From: Paracoccus solventivorans
GTDB taxonomy: Bacteria; Pseudomonadota; Alphaproteobacteria; Rhodobacterales; Rhodobacteraceae
DNA: 64,000 bases
Direction: 5' to 3'
Assembly (NCBI RefSeq): GCF_900142875.1
Contig: NZ_FRCK01000001.1
Location: 603,042 to 667,041 of the forward strand
Part shown: positions 18,285-27,368 of the stretch, piece after piece
How the letters are laid out: the number at the start of each line of letters is the position of its first letter
Position numbering within the stretch: position 1 is the first letter of the stretch
Position numbers and translations under genes: made by a program
The notes under the pieces: model-generated
Databases searched by the model: none
What the model was told of the DNA's origin: nothing
What the model saw: only the letters and a program-made list of their open reading frames with translations

Positions 18285-20391
18285 CGGCCACGCGCCGCTG
18301 GACCGGCGCATGGGACGGCGGCTGCTGGCGCTGGCGCTGGCGGCCGGGCTGCTGGCGCATGGCGCCGACCGGGCGCGCGCCGCCTGGGACCGCTGGATCA
18401 ACGCGACCGAACTGCCCGCCCTGACCGTCCCGGTCGGGACCGAGGTGCTGGCCCGCGACGGCACCCTGCTGCGCGCATTCCCGGTCGGCGACGGGCTGTG
18501 GCGGCTGGCGCCACCGCAGTCGGGGGTGGACCCGCGCTTCCTGTCGATGCTGGTCGGGTGGGAGGACCGGCGCTTCTACAGCCACGACGGCGTGGACCGC
18601 CGCGCGATCCTGCGCGCCGCGTGGCAGACGCTGCGGCACGGGCGGGTGGTCTCGGGCGCCTCGACGCTGTCGATGCAGACCGCGCGGCTGCTGGAACGCG
18701 GCCCCACCGGCGACTGGCGCGCCAAGCTGCGGCAGGCCCGCGTCGCGCTGGCGCTGGAACGGCGGCTGGGCAAGGAGCGCATCCTCGACCTCTATCTGCG
18801 GCTCGCGCCCTATGGCGGCAATACCGAAGGGGTGCGCGCCGCCAGCCTGATGTGGTTCGGCAAGGAACCGCGCCGCCTGACCCCCGCGGAATCGGCCCTG
18901 CTGGTGGCGCTGCCGCAGGCGCCGGAATCGCGCCGCCCCGATCTGCCCGCGGCCCGCCCGGCGGCGCTGGCCGCCCGCAACCGGGTCATCGACCGCGCCC
19001 ACGCGCTGGGGATCATTGACGCCGAGGCGACGACGACCGCTCGTGCCGCCCCCCTGCCCGACCGCCGCCGCGCCTTTCCGGCCCGCGCCGCGCTGCTGGC
19101 CGACCGGCTGCGCCGTGAAAACCCCGGCGCGCCGCGGATCGAGACCACCATCGACGCCCGCCTGCAGGCCGCCGCCGAACGGCTGGCCGCCCGTGCCGTG
19201 GCGGGACAGGCGGCGCAGGTCTCGGCCGCGATCCTGCTGGCCGACCACCGCAGCGGCGAGATCCTGGCCGAGGTCGGGGCGGCGCAATTCGCCGACAGCG
19301 CCTCGGGCGGGTTCGTGGACATGACGCGGGCGCTGCGCTCTCCCGGCTCGACGCTGAAGCCGCTGGTCTATGCGCTGGGGATGGACGAGGGGCTCATCCA
19401 CCCCGAGACGCTGATCGAGGACCGGCCCGCCGCCTTCGGCCGCTGGCAGCCGCAGAACTTCGACAACCGGTTTCGCGGCACGGTGACGGTGCGGCAGGCG
19501 CTGGTGGAATCGCTGAACATCCCGGTGGTGCGGCTGGCCGAGGCGCTGGGGCCCGCGCGGATCATGGCCAGCCTGCGGCAGGCGGGGATGGCGCTTTCGC
19601 AGCAGGGCGACCAGCCGGGGCTGGCGGTGGTGCTGGGCGGTGCCGGCGTCAGCCTGCGCGACCTGGTGCAGGGCTACGGCGCGCTGGCCCGCGGCGGCCG
19701 GGCGCTGCGGCTGCACGACCGGCCGGAGTCGGGGGCCGAGGCCGCAGCGGCGCCGGTGTTCGGCCGGGCGGCGGCGTGGCAGGTGGCCCATGTGCTGGCC
19801 GGGATCGCGCCCCCCGGCGGGCGTGCCGCCGGCCGCGTCGCCTACAAGACCGGGACCAGCTACGGGCACCGCGATGCCTTGGCGGTGGGGTTCGACGGCG
19901 GTTTCGTCGCCGGCGTCTGGATGGGCCGCCCCGACGGCACCCCGGTGCCGGGCGCTTTCGGCGGCGAATATGCGGCGCCAGTGCTGTTCGACCTGTTCGA
20001 TGCGCTGGGGCCGCGGGCGGTGGCGCTACCGCCGCCGCCCCCTTCGGCGCTGACGGTCCCCAACGCCGCGCTGCCGCGGCCGCTGCGCCGCTTTGCCCCC
20101 CGCGGCGCCCTGCAGGCCCCCGGCCCCGGCCAGCGCCCCCCCGAGGCGCTGAGCGTGCAGTTCCCCCCCGACGGCGCGGTGGTGGAACTCTCTGGCCCTG
20201 CGCTGACCGTGCGCGCCCGCGGCGGCACGCCCCCCTACAGCTGGCTGCTGAACGGGGCGCCGGTCGCGGTCGGGCAGCCGCTGCCGGTGGCCGAGCTGCC
20301 CGCCGAGCCGGGGTTTTCCGCGCTGGCCGTCATCGACGCCGAGGGACGATCCGCCCGCGCCGGGTTCCGCGCGCTGCCGCCGGCTGAATGA
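18259..20391 (+). CDS. pbpC: Penicillin-binding protein 1C (bifunctional class A PBP)
   Basis: PBP1C polymerises and cross-links peptidoglycan at the inner membrane. In the 710 residues there is a short N-terminal membrane segment (RRLLALALAAGLLAHG), a GT51 glycosyltransferase domain (EDRRFYSHDGVD, GASTLSMQTARLL, ERILDLYL), a transpeptidase domain with SPGSTLKP (SxxK serine), ESLNIP (SxN) and KTGTSYG (KTG), and a C-terminal BiPBP_C module (about 620-705). The GTG at 18259 overlaps the macroglobulin gene by 26 bases; an ATG at 18310 that begins MGRRLL is the alternative. The macroglobulin partner is thought to repair or protect where PBP1C acts. Confidence 0.92.
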   Translation: MAGPRSRPDGHAPLDRRMGRRLLALALAAGLLAHGADRARAAWDRWINATELPALTVPVGTEVLARDGTLLRAFPVGDGLWRLAPPQSGVDPRFLSMLVGWEDRRFYSHDGVDRRAILRAAWQTLRHGRVVSGASTLSMQTARLLERGPTGDWRAKLRQARVALALERRLGKERILDLYLRLAPYGGNTEGVRAASLMWFGKEPRRLTPAESALLVALPQAPESRRPDLPAARPAALAARNRVIDRAHALGIIDAEATTTARAAPLPDRRRAFPARAALLADRLRRENPGAPRIETTIDARLQAAAERLAARAVAGQAAQVSAAILLADHRSGEILAEVGAAQFADSASGGFVDMTRALRSPGSTLKPLVYALGMDEGLIHPETLIEDRPAAFGRWQPQNFDNRFRGTVTVRQALVESLNIPVVRLAEALGPARIMASLRQAGMALSQQGDQPGLAVVLGGAGVSLRDLVQGYGALARGGRALRLHDRPESGAEAAAAPVFGRAAAWQVAHVLAGIAPPGGRAAGRVAYKTGTSYGHRDALAVGFDGGFVAGVWMGRPDGTPVPGAFGGEYAAPVLFDLFDALGPRAVALPPPPPSALTVPNAALPRPLRRFAPRGALQAPGPGQRPPEALSVQFPPDGAVVELSGPALTVRARGGTPPYSWLLNGAPVAVGQPLPVAELPAEPGFSALAVIDAEGRSARAGFRALPPAE

Positions 20392-20402
20392 ACCCCGCCC
20401 CT

Positions 20403-20465
20403 GCCCCGGCGTTGGTTCCCGGCGGCGCTGTCGAAAGAGGGTATTTGAACCAGAAAGAAGAAACT
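20403..20465. repeat. Dispersed hairpin repeat, degenerate copy downstream of pbpC
   Basis: GC-rich inverted segments are followed by GGGTATTTGAACCAGAAAGAAG (20441-20462). The ending matches the ATATTT-NNN-CAAGAAGAA tail of the other copies in the window. It may act as the pbpC 3' hairpin. Confidence 0.55.
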
Positions 20466-20533
20466 GCCGCCCCCGGCCGGGAAATGGGTTAGACTGGGGC
20501 GAAGTCGCCTGTCCGCCTGCATCGGAGGCCGTC

Positions 20534-21643
20534 ATGGGGGAATCACGCACATCGTTTTCGTCCACCGGCCCGGCCATCCCGGCCGGCCGCCACGGGCGGT
20601 ATGTGGCGCGGGTGGGGTTCGAGATTTCCCGGATCGACGATCCCGCGCTGGAGGTGCGCGAGCGGGAACTGGCGGTCTCGGCCTTTCATGTGCTGCTTGA
20701 ATTCGACTGCCCCGGGCGCGAGGCGCGCGGCACCGTGGTGCTGCCGCCGCCGCTGTCCGGTGTCGTGTCCCGGATCATGCGCGAGACGGTGCTGGCGCTG
20801 CTGCCCCGGTACCGGGTGCTGGTGCCGGACTGGATCAACCCCCGCTTCATTCCCCTGCGCGAGGGCAGTTTCGGGCTGGACGCCAATATCGCCGCGATCA
20901 TCGGGGCGCTGCGTGCGGCGGGGCCGGGGGCGGGGCTGGTGGCGCTGTGCCAGTCCGGCGCGCCCTCGCTGGCCGCCGCCGCGGTGATGGCGGCGCAGGG
21001 CGATCCGGCCGCCCCGGCGGCGCTGGCGCTGCTGGGCAGCCCGATCGACCCCAGGGCGAACCCCACCAGCCTGTCGCGGCATCTGGCGGGCTCGCGCCCC
21101 TATCACCTGCAAAGCCTGGCGATCACTCCGGTGCGCCACGGCTATCCGGGGGTGGGGCGGCTGGTCTATTCCGCCGATACGCAGGAATCGGTCCATGCCA
21201 CGGCACGATTCCGCCGCGCCTTCATGCCCGGCTGGCTCAGCTGGACGCCGTTTCCCGACATGGGAGAGATCGACCGGCAGGTGCCGCTGTCGGACCTGTG
21301 CAGCATCATGGTCGATGTCGATGCGCGGCATTTCCTGGAAAACATCGACGCGGTGTTCCGCCGCCGGGCGCTGGTCACCGGCGGGCTGATCCACGACGGG
21401 ATCACGGTGGACCCCGGCGCGATCCGCGACTGCGCGCTGCTGACGGTCGAGGGGATGGAGGACCGTATCATCGCCCCCGGCCAGACCGCCGCCGCCCATG
21501 CGCTGTGCCCCCGGCTGCCCCCCGAGCGCCACCTGGCGCTGCGGATCGAGGGCTGCAACCACCTGGCGCTGTTCGGAGGCGAGGCGTTCCAGACCGGCGT
21601 CGCCCCCGCGATCATCGCCTGGCTGGACCGCTGGCTGGGGTAA
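20534..21643 (+). CDS. phaZ: Intracellular polyhydroxyalkanoate depolymerase-like alpha/beta hydrolase
   Basis: The 369-residue protein has the layout of intracellular PHA/PHB depolymerases: the PDWINPRFIP block, FGLDANIAAIIGALRAAG, the nucleophile elbow VALCQSGAPSLA with a cysteine (Cys139) in place of the usual serine, a late acid in VEGMEDRIIAPGQ and a catalytic-histidine block GCNHLALFGG. The cysteine nucleophile is characteristic of this PhaZ type, which mobilises storage polymer in the cytoplasm. The ATG at 20534 follows ATCGGAGG. No phaC, phasin or phaR is close, so it stands alone here. The exact polymer is inferred. Confidence 0.82.
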   Translation: MGESRTSFSSTGPAIPAGRHGRYVARVGFEISRIDDPALEVRERELAVSAFHVLLEFDCPGREARGTVVLPPPLSGVVSRIMRETVLALLPRYRVLVPDWINPRFIPLREGSFGLDANIAAIIGALRAAGPGAGLVALCQSGAPSLAAAAVMAAQGDPAAPAALALLGSPIDPRANPTSLSRHLAGSRPYHLQSLAITPVRHGYPGVGRLVYSADTQESVHATARFRRAFMPGWLSWTPFPDMGEIDRQVPLSDLCSIMVDVDARHFLENIDAVFRRRALVTGGLIHDGITVDPGAIRDCALLTVEGMEDRIIAPGQTAAAHALCPRLPPERHLALRIEGCNHLALFGGEAFQTGVAPAIIAWLDRWLG

Positions 21644-21989
21644 GGGGTGCGCCCATCCTCGCCCTTTCCGGCGCAGCTGCGGATTTTTCAGATCCGCCCG
21701 ATCCGGGGTTCGGCGCAGGTTGAACGGCGCCGAGGCATCACGCACTTCCGGATGATCCTCGGGAAAGCTGAGCCTCGAGACATGGGCCTCGGGCGGCTTC
21801 CTTGCCTTTCGGTGGCGAGGCGCCGGATCTCGCCGGGCGTCTTGCCGTCCAGCCGGTTGATCTCCGTCCCGGCGCATTGGAACGCCTGACAGGCCTCGGT
21901 GGCTTCACGGATGCGGTGTGGTTCAGGTGGCAACGTGTATGACATCACTTCCGCCGTCCCCCGACAGGGCAGCGGGTCGCGCGCGGGCG
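21644..21989. other. Intergenic stretch with a doubtful small minus-strand ORF
   Basis: The 346 bases hold one minus-strand reading frame of 85 codons (ATG 21945, stop 21688) that begins MSYTLPPEPHRIREA and continues QAFQCAGTEINRLDGKTPGE. The first 55 residues look protein-like, the rest is low-quality and basic, so it may be a decayed gene. No family is recognised and no SD is convincing. Confidence 0.3.
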
Positions 21990-22796
21990 TCAGGCGAACT
22001 TCAGGGTGATGCCGCCATCGACCACCAGCTCGATCCCCGTGATGTAGCGCGCCTCGTCCGAGGCCAGGAACAGCGTTGCATTCGCCACGTCCCAGGCATC
22101 GCCCATGTGCCCCATCGGCACCTGCGCATCGCGCTTGCGCCACATCGCTTCGATGTCGCCGGCGCCATAGTCCTGCGCCAGCGCGCCCGAATTTTCCACC
22201 ATCGGAGTGCGCATCAGCCCCGGCAGCACCGCATTGATGCGGATGCCGCGGGCGGCATATTCCACCGCGGTGGTGCGGGTCAGGTGGTTCATCGCCGCCT
22301 TGGTGGAATAATACCCTGCATAGGCCACCCCCGACCAGCGCAGCGACGCCACCGACGAGATGTTGACGATGGCCCCCCGCCCCTGTGCCAGCATCTGCGG
22401 AATGACGTGTTTCATCCCCAGGAAGCAGGTCTTGAGGTTGATGTCGAAGGCGCGGTCCCAGTCCTCGACCGACAGCTCGACCACGCCGCCCACCGGGGCG
22501 ATGCCGATGTTGTTCACCAGGATGTCGATGCTGCCGAAACGGTCCACGCAGGCGTCGCGCACCGCTGCCACCTGATCCGAGCTGGTGGCATCGGCGACAT
22601 GGGCCACTGCCGTGCCGCCCTCGGCCGCGATCAGCGCGGCGGTTTCCTCAGCCGCGGCGGGGTCGCGGTCCACGCACATCACCTGCGCGCCCTGCCGCGC
22701 CAGGGTCACGGCGATGGCCTTGCCATTGCCCCAGCCCGGCCCGATCGAGCCCGCCCCCATCACCAGTGCGGTCCTGTCCTGCACACGTCCGTTCAT
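21990..22796 (-). CDS. Short-chain dehydrogenase/reductase
   Basis: This 268-residue NAD(P)-dependent oxidoreductase has the Rossmann motif GAGSIGPGWGNGKA (about 14-27), the VDRDP acidic end of beta-2 that favours NAD(H), NNIGIAP, a catalytic Ser in SSVASLR, and YYSTKAA (YxxxK). The C-terminus VDGGITLKFA is classical. The ATG at 22796 follows GAGGGGAG. It is the last gene of the thiolase-ligase-TRAP operon and probably oxidises a hydroxyl intermediate of the imported acid. Confidence 0.9.
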   Translation of the reverse strand: MNGRVQDRTALVMGAGSIGPGWGNGKAIAVTLARQGAQVMCVDRDPAAAEETAALIAAEGGTAVAHVADATSSDQVAAVRDACVDRFGSIDILVNNIGIAPVGGVVELSVEDWDRAFDINLKTCFLGMKHVIPQMLAQGRGAIVNISSVASLRWSGVAYAGYYSTKAAMNHLTRTTAVEYAARGIRINAVLPGLMRTPMVENSGALAQDYGAGDIEAMWRKRDAQVPMGHMGDAWDVANATLFLASDEARYITGIELVVDGGITLKFA

Positions 22797-22822
22797 CGCG
22801 GCGCTCCCCTCACGTTGCGCTG

Positions 22823-24133
22823 TCATCGGCCCAGCATCATGTCGGGCAGGAAGGTGGTGATCTGCGGAAAGGCGAACAGCAGCGTGACGGTGACCATCTC
22901 CATCAGGACGAACCAGCTGGCACCGCGGAACACCTGCGTCAGCGGGGTCTGGCGGTCGATCCCCGCGATGACGAAGCAGTTCAACCCTACGGGGGGCGTC
23001 ATCAGCCCGATCTCGCACATCTTGACGCAGAGGATGCCGAACCAGATCGGATCGAACCCCAGGTGCTGCACGGTCGGGAACATGATCGGCAGGGTGATGA
23101 CCATCATCGAGAACGCATCGAGGAACATCCCCAGCGGGATATAGGCCAGCAGCAGCAGCGCCACGACCGCATGAGGCGGGATGCCGGATTCGCCGATGGC
23201 CCCGGCAATCTGCTGGGGCAGCTGCACCAGCGTCAGGAAATAGCTGAAGATGCCCGCGCCCAGCATGGTGAACAGGATCATCACCGTGGTGGTGATGGTC
23301 GAGCGGAAGCTTTCCACGATGGCCGGCATTACCCCCAGCCGCAGTTCTGCCAGCAGCATCAGCAGCGCGGCGACCGCGCCCACGGCGGCGGCCTCGGTCG
23401 GCGTCATCAGCCCCAGGTAGATGCCGCCCAGCACCACCAGGAACAGCACCACCACCTGCCAGGCGCGGGTGGTGGCCGACAGCCGCTCGGCCCAGCTGGA
23501 CCGCGGCGCCAGCGTGGCGCGCGGCATCAGGCGCCCGGCGATCACCCGGATCCCCAGCATGAACACGATGGTGGTCAGGATGCCGGGCACGAAACCCGCG
23601 ACCAGCATCTTGCCGGCGGACACCTCGGTCAGGGCGGCGTAAAAGATCAGCAGCACGCTGGGCGGGATCAGCACCCCCAGCACGCCCCCCGCGGCGACGC
23701 TGCCCGCAGCCAGCGCCGGATCATAGCCCGCACGCCGCATTTCCGGCAGCGCGACCGAACCCACGGTGGCCGCCGTCGCCACCGACGACCCCGAGGTCGC
23801 CGCGAAACCGGCGCTGGTCAGGATCCCGGCCATGGCCAGCCCGCCCGGCATGTGCCCGACCCATCTGTTCGCGACCTCGAACAGCCGCCGCCCGATCTGG
23901 GCATGATGGGCGAAGGCCCCCATCAGGATGAACAGCGGAATGACCGTCAGGGTCGAGGTCGCCGTGGTCGAGTAGCTGAAGGATTTCAGCCGGTTCAGCA
24001 GGAACGCCAGGTTCTCGACCATGACGATTCCGGCCGCGCCGGACAGGGCCAGCGCCGCGAACACCGGGGTGCCCAGGGCCAGCAGGACAAAGATCAGCGC
24101 AACGGCGACCGAGGCCGCAATAATCGGGTCCAT
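22823..24133 (-). CDS. TRAP transporter large permease (DctM family)
   Basis: The 436-residue inner-membrane protein has about 12-13 predicted membrane segments and typical TRAP motifs: GFAATSGSSVATAATVG, GGVLGVLIPPSVLLI, GLMTPTEAAAVGA and MTPPVGLNCFVIAG. It forms the Na+-driven channel with the small subunit 7 bases upstream. Together with the binding protein it imports a carboxylate. The next gene in the run is an SDR enzyme. Confidence 0.94.
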   Translation of the reverse strand: MDPIIAASVAVALIFVLLALGTPVFAALALSGAAGIVMVENLAFLLNRLKSFSYSTTATSTLTVIPLFILMGAFAHHAQIGRRLFEVANRWVGHMPGGLAMAGILTSAGFAATSGSSVATAATVGSVALPEMRRAGYDPALAAGSVAAGGVLGVLIPPSVLLIFYAALTEVSAGKMLVAGFVPGILTTIVFMLGIRVIAGRLMPRATLAPRSSWAERLSATTRAWQVVVLFLVVLGGIYLGLMTPTEAAAVGAVAALLMLLAELRLGVMPAIVESFRSTITTTVMILFTMLGAGIFSYFLTLVQLPQQIAGAIGESGIPPHAVVALLLLAYIPLGMFLDAFSMMVITLPIMFPTVQHLGFDPIWFGILCVKMCEIGLMTPPVGLNCFVIAGIDRQTPLTQVFRGASWFVLMEMVTVTLLFAFPQITTFLPDMMLGR

Positions 24134-24140
24134 GGGTGCC

Positions 24141-24659
24141 TCAGTATTCTACGGGGGCGGGATGGGATTCGGGCAGATCGCGGTCGGTCGCGACCAGCAC
24201 CGCCTTGACCACGGCCTGAACCGCAGCGAACCACAGCCCGGCGGCCAGCGCGATCTTGGTCCACCAGATCGGGATCTGCACGACGCCCCACCGGAACTCG
24301 CGGATCGAAAAGGAATAGGCGGCCTCTTGCGTCGAGGGCCAGGCCAGCAGCAGGAACACCAGCGCCGCGCACAGCCACGCCAGTCCCCCGGCCAGCCGCC
24401 GCGGCCGCGGCGCCAGCCGGTCGGTCAGCATCGTCACGCGGATATGGGCGTCGTCGCGCAGGGTCCAGCCCAGCCCGAGGAACACGACCATGACCATGCT
24501 CAGTTCGGACATCTCGAACAGGCCCGGCACGCTTTGGCCGTAAATGGCGCGGGCGGCGACATCCGCCGTGACCCCGAACATCAGGATGGCCATGAAGACC
24601 ATGGCGACCCAGCCCAGCACGTCTGAAACACGGCGGACGGTGGCATTGAGGATATCCAT
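24141..24659 (-). CDS. TRAP transporter small permease (DctQ family)
   Basis: The 172-residue protein has four predicted membrane segments and the DctQ-type loop MSELSMVMVVFLGLGWTLRDDAHIRV. The ATG at 24659 follows AAAGGAGA. It sits between the binding-protein gene and the large permease gene, as usual in TRAP operons. Confidence 0.92.
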   Translation of the reverse strand: MDILNATVRRVSDVLGWVAMVFMAILMFGVTADVAARAIYGQSVPGLFEMSELSMVMVVFLGLGWTLRDDAHIRVTMLTDRLAPRPRRLAGGLAWLCAALVFLLLAWPSTQEAAYSFSIREFRWGVVQIPIWWTKIALAAGLWFAAVQAVVKAVLVATDRDLPESHPAPVEY

Positions 24660-24720
24660 CTCGTCTCCTTTGCGGTTGCAGGGCGGCGGCCCGGGTCAGG
24701 GCCGCCGCCGCTATCCGCGC

Positions 24721-25806
24721 TCAGGCGCCCGCGGCGATTTCCGAGGGGCGCAGCATCTTGCCGTTCGGATCGTGCTTCGCGATCGCCTCGTCGATCAGGC
24801 GCTGCATCTCGGCCCCGTCGATGCCCGCGGGGGTGGCAACCCCGTCGATCCAGGCCTGAACCTCGGCCGGCTGGACCTTGGCGCGGGCGGCCGCCAGCTC
24901 GTCGGCGGGGAAGGTGGCGAAATTCACGCCTTCTTCCTTGGCGGTGACGACATATCTGGCCAGCGCCTCGTTGTAGATCTCGACGAACTTGCCGGCGTAA
25001 AGCTCGTCGGCGAGATCACCCAGGACCTTGCGCACGTCGTCGGACAGGCCGTCGTAGACGCGCTTGTTCATCACCACCGCCGCGGGACCATGCGGGCCGT
25101 CGCCGATATCATAGAAATTCGGCGCGACCTCGTGCAGCTTATAGGCGATTGCAGTAATGAAATCAAAGCCGTAGACCCCGTCCAGCACGCCGCGTTCCAG
25201 CGACTGATAGACCTCGGGCGCGGCCATCGGCACCGGGATGCCGCCCAGACGCTCGATCACGTCGGTGGCAACGCCGTAGCCGCGGATGCGCTTGCCCTTG
25301 ATCTGTTCCAGCGAGGTGATCGGTTCGCGCATGACCAGCGGCGCATAGTTCCAGGTCGTCCAGTACAGCATCTGCGAACGGTGGCGCTGTTCCCATTCGT
25401 CGCGCAGCGGCTGGAACTGTTCGTAGACATCACGGCACACCAGCTGCAGCGCGTCGGAACGGTTCATGCGGAAATACCACTCCAGCCCGCGGGTCACCGG
25501 CACCTCGGCCTGATAGTAACCGGGCGAGATCAGGGTGATTTCCGAGGTGCCGTCGCGGACGGCGGCCAGATGCTCGCCCACCTTGTTGAGGCTGCTCGAC
25601 CAGTAGCTGCGGACCGAGACCTCGCCGTTGGTGCGCTTTTCCAGCTCTTCCAGGAACCAGCGGTCGGTCCAGGACGGGCCGGCGGTTTCGGAAATGTAGC
25701 TGTCGAATTTCAGCGATGTGGCGGCGAATGCCGGACGCCCCCGCGACATAAGCAGCCCGCTGGCGGCAAGACCGGCACCGGCGGCGATGAATTCGCGACG
25801 TTTCAT
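24721..25806 (-). CDS. TRAP transporter substrate-binding protein (DctP family)
   Basis: The 361-residue periplasmic protein captures the substrate of the TRAP system. It has a Tat-like signal peptide (KRREFIAAGAG, cleavage near AFAAT, about residue 29), then the DctP fold with FLEELEKRTNGEVSVRSY, KGKRIRGYG and VYQSLERGVLDGVYGFDF. The ATG at 25806 follows GGAGGAAA. Its ligand is not obvious; the co-transcribed acyl-CoA synthetase and thiolase suggest a monocarboxylate or aromatic/alicyclic acid. Confidence 0.92.
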   Translation of the reverse strand: MKRREFIAAGAGLAASGLLMSRGRPAFAATSLKFDSYISETAGPSWTDRWFLEELEKRTNGEVSVRSYWSSSLNKVGEHLAAVRDGTSEITLISPGYYQAEVPVTRGLEWYFRMNRSDALQLVCRDVYEQFQPLRDEWEQRHRSQMLYWTTWNYAPLVMREPITSLEQIKGKRIRGYGVATDVIERLGGIPVPMAAPEVYQSLERGVLDGVYGFDFITAIAYKLHEVAPNFYDIGDGPHGPAAVVMNKRVYDGLSDDVRKVLGDLADELYAGKFVEIYNEALARYVVTAKEEGVNFATFPADELAAARAKVQPAEVQAWIDGVATPAGIDGAEMQRLIDEAIAKHDPNGKMLRPSEIAAGA

Positions 25807-25844
25807 GTGGTTTCCTCCCTTTCGATTACATGGTCCCCGGGCGC

Positions 25845-27368
25845 TTACCGCCCCGGGGCAAGCTGCTGGCGCAGCTCGGTCTTGAGCACCTTGCCGTAGC
25901 TGTTCTTGGGCAGGGCGTCGGCAAAGACATAGCGCTTGGGGCGCTTGAAGGCGGCGATATGGCTGCGGCACCAGCCGTCCAGCGTCGGCTGGTCGCAGGC
26001 CGTGCCCGGTGCGGCCACGACAAAGGCCACGACGATTTCGCCCCATTCGGGGTCCGGGGTGCCGATCACCGACACCTCGTGGACCGAGGGGTGCAGCAGC
26101 AGCGCCTCTTCGACCTCGCGCGGATAGATGTTGGTCCCGCCCGAGATGATCACGTCCTTGGAGCGGTCGGTCAGCGTCAGGAACCCGTCCGCATCCAGCC
26201 GCCCCAGGTCGCCGGTGCGCAGCCAGCCGTCGACGACGGTTTCCGCGGTGGCTTCGGGGCGGTTCCAGTAGCCCAGCATGACGGTGGCGCCGCGGACGGC
26301 GATCTCTCCGGTTTCGCCCGCGGGCAGGGGCGCGCCGTCGTCGGCAAGGATCCTGACCTCGACCGGGGCTTGCGCGAAACCCACGGAATCGCGGCGGGCG
26401 CGCCAGTCGGGGTGGCTGTCGTCGGCGACCAGATCGCGCGGCAGCGCGGTGATGGTCATCGGCGTCTCGCCCTGCCCGTAGATCTGGACGAAGCGCGGGC
26501 CGAACTGGGCCAGCGCTTCGTTGATGTCGGCGCCGTACATCGGGCCGCCGCCATAGACGATGGTGCGGATGCCCTCGCCCCGATAGCCACAGGCCTTCGC
26601 CGCCGTTACCAGCCGCTTGATCATCGTCGGCGCCGCAAAGAAGCACAGCCCGCCCAGCTCGCCGGCCAGCGCGATGATCTCTGCCGGGTCGAAGCCGCCC
26701 GATGCCGGGATCACATGCGCCGCGCCCGCCCGGATGAAGGGCAGCGCGTAAAGCCCGGCGCCGTGCGACATCGGCGCCGCGTAAAGACTGTGGTCACCGG
26801 GGGCGATGTGGTCCACGTCCATCGTATAGGCCATCGCCATCGCCAGCAGGTTGCCGTGCGACAGCATTACCCCCTTGGGCCGGCCGGTGGTCCCCGAGGT
26901 GTAGAACAGCCACGCGACCGCCCCCGCCTCCAGCGCCGGCGGGGCGGACAGATCCTCCCCCGGTGCCGCCGCGTGACGATAGAGGTCCGAGTCGATGGCG
27001 ATTTCCTCGCAGCCCGCGGGCAGCAGGCCGGCGCCGTTCATCTCGCCCGCACGGGTCAGCACCAGCCGCGCGCCGCAATCCTCGATGATCCAGGCGGCCT
27101 CGCGCGGGTGCAGCTTGTAGTTGATCGGCACCACCGTGGCGCCCAGCCACCAGCAGGCGTGGATGATTTCCAGATACTCCGGGCAGTTCGCCGCGAACAG
27201 CGCCACCCGGTCGCCCGCACCCACGCCGCGCGCGCCCAGCTGCCGCGACAGCGCCTGCGCGCGGCGCGCCAGCGTGGCATAGTCGCAGACCAGCGTACCG
27301 CCCAGCTTGACGGCGGCGGCCCGGGGGCGCGCCCGCGCGGTCTGGTAAAGCCAGTGCGCGATGTTCAT
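25845..27368 (-). CDS. Acyl-CoA synthetase (AMP-binding, ANL family)
   Basis: The 507-residue cytoplasmic ligase activates a carboxylic acid as the CoA ester. It has the phosphate loop YTSGTTGRPKGVMLSH (about 157-172), YGQGETPMTIT (A5), WLRTGDLGRLDADGFL (A7), DRSKDVIISGGTNIYPREVEE (A8) and PKNSYGKVLKTEL with the A10 lysine. The ATG overlaps the thiolase stop by 4 bases. It likely acts on the acid brought in by the downstream-encoded TRAP system. Confidence 0.92.
   Translation of the reverse strand: MNIAHWLYQTARARPRAAAVKLGGTLVCDYATLARRAQALSRQLGARGVGAGDRVALFAANCPEYLEIIHACWWLGATVVPINYKLHPREAAWIIEDCGARLVLTRAGEMNGAGLLPAGCEEIAIDSDLYRHAAAPGEDLSAPPALEAGAVAWLFYTSGTTGRPKGVMLSHGNLLAMAMAYTMDVDHIAPGDHSLYAAPMSHGAGLYALPFIRAGAAHVIPASGGFDPAEIIALAGELGGLCFFAAPTMIKRLVTAAKACGYRGEGIRTIVYGGGPMYGADINEALAQFGPRFVQIYGQGETPMTITALPRDLVADDSHPDWRARRDSVGFAQAPVEVRILADDGAPLPAGETGEIAVRGATVMLGYWNRPEATAETVVDGWLRTGDLGRLDADGFLTLTDRSKDVIISGGTNIYPREVEEALLLHPSVHEVSVIGTPDPEWGEIVVAFVVAAPGTACDQPTLDGWCRSHIAAFKRPKRYVFADALPKNSYGKVLKTELRQQLAPGR

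Noticed and set aside
12681..18464. Very long open frame on the minus strand opposite the alpha-2-macroglobulin gene
   Set aside because: It is an antisense artefact of high GC and third-position bias; its peptide is Arg/Gly/His/Gln-rich with no domain, while the plus strand encodes a full thioester protein.
21688..22143. 151-residue minus-strand gene between the depolymerase and the SDR
   Set aside because: The upstream half overlaps the 3' part of the SDR gene in another frame; only an 85-codon doubtful frame remains.
21918..23144. Plus-strand frame opposite the SDR and TRAP genes
   Set aside because: Composition is typical of antisense shadow (His, Arg, Gly, Gln-rich) and it spans three real genes.
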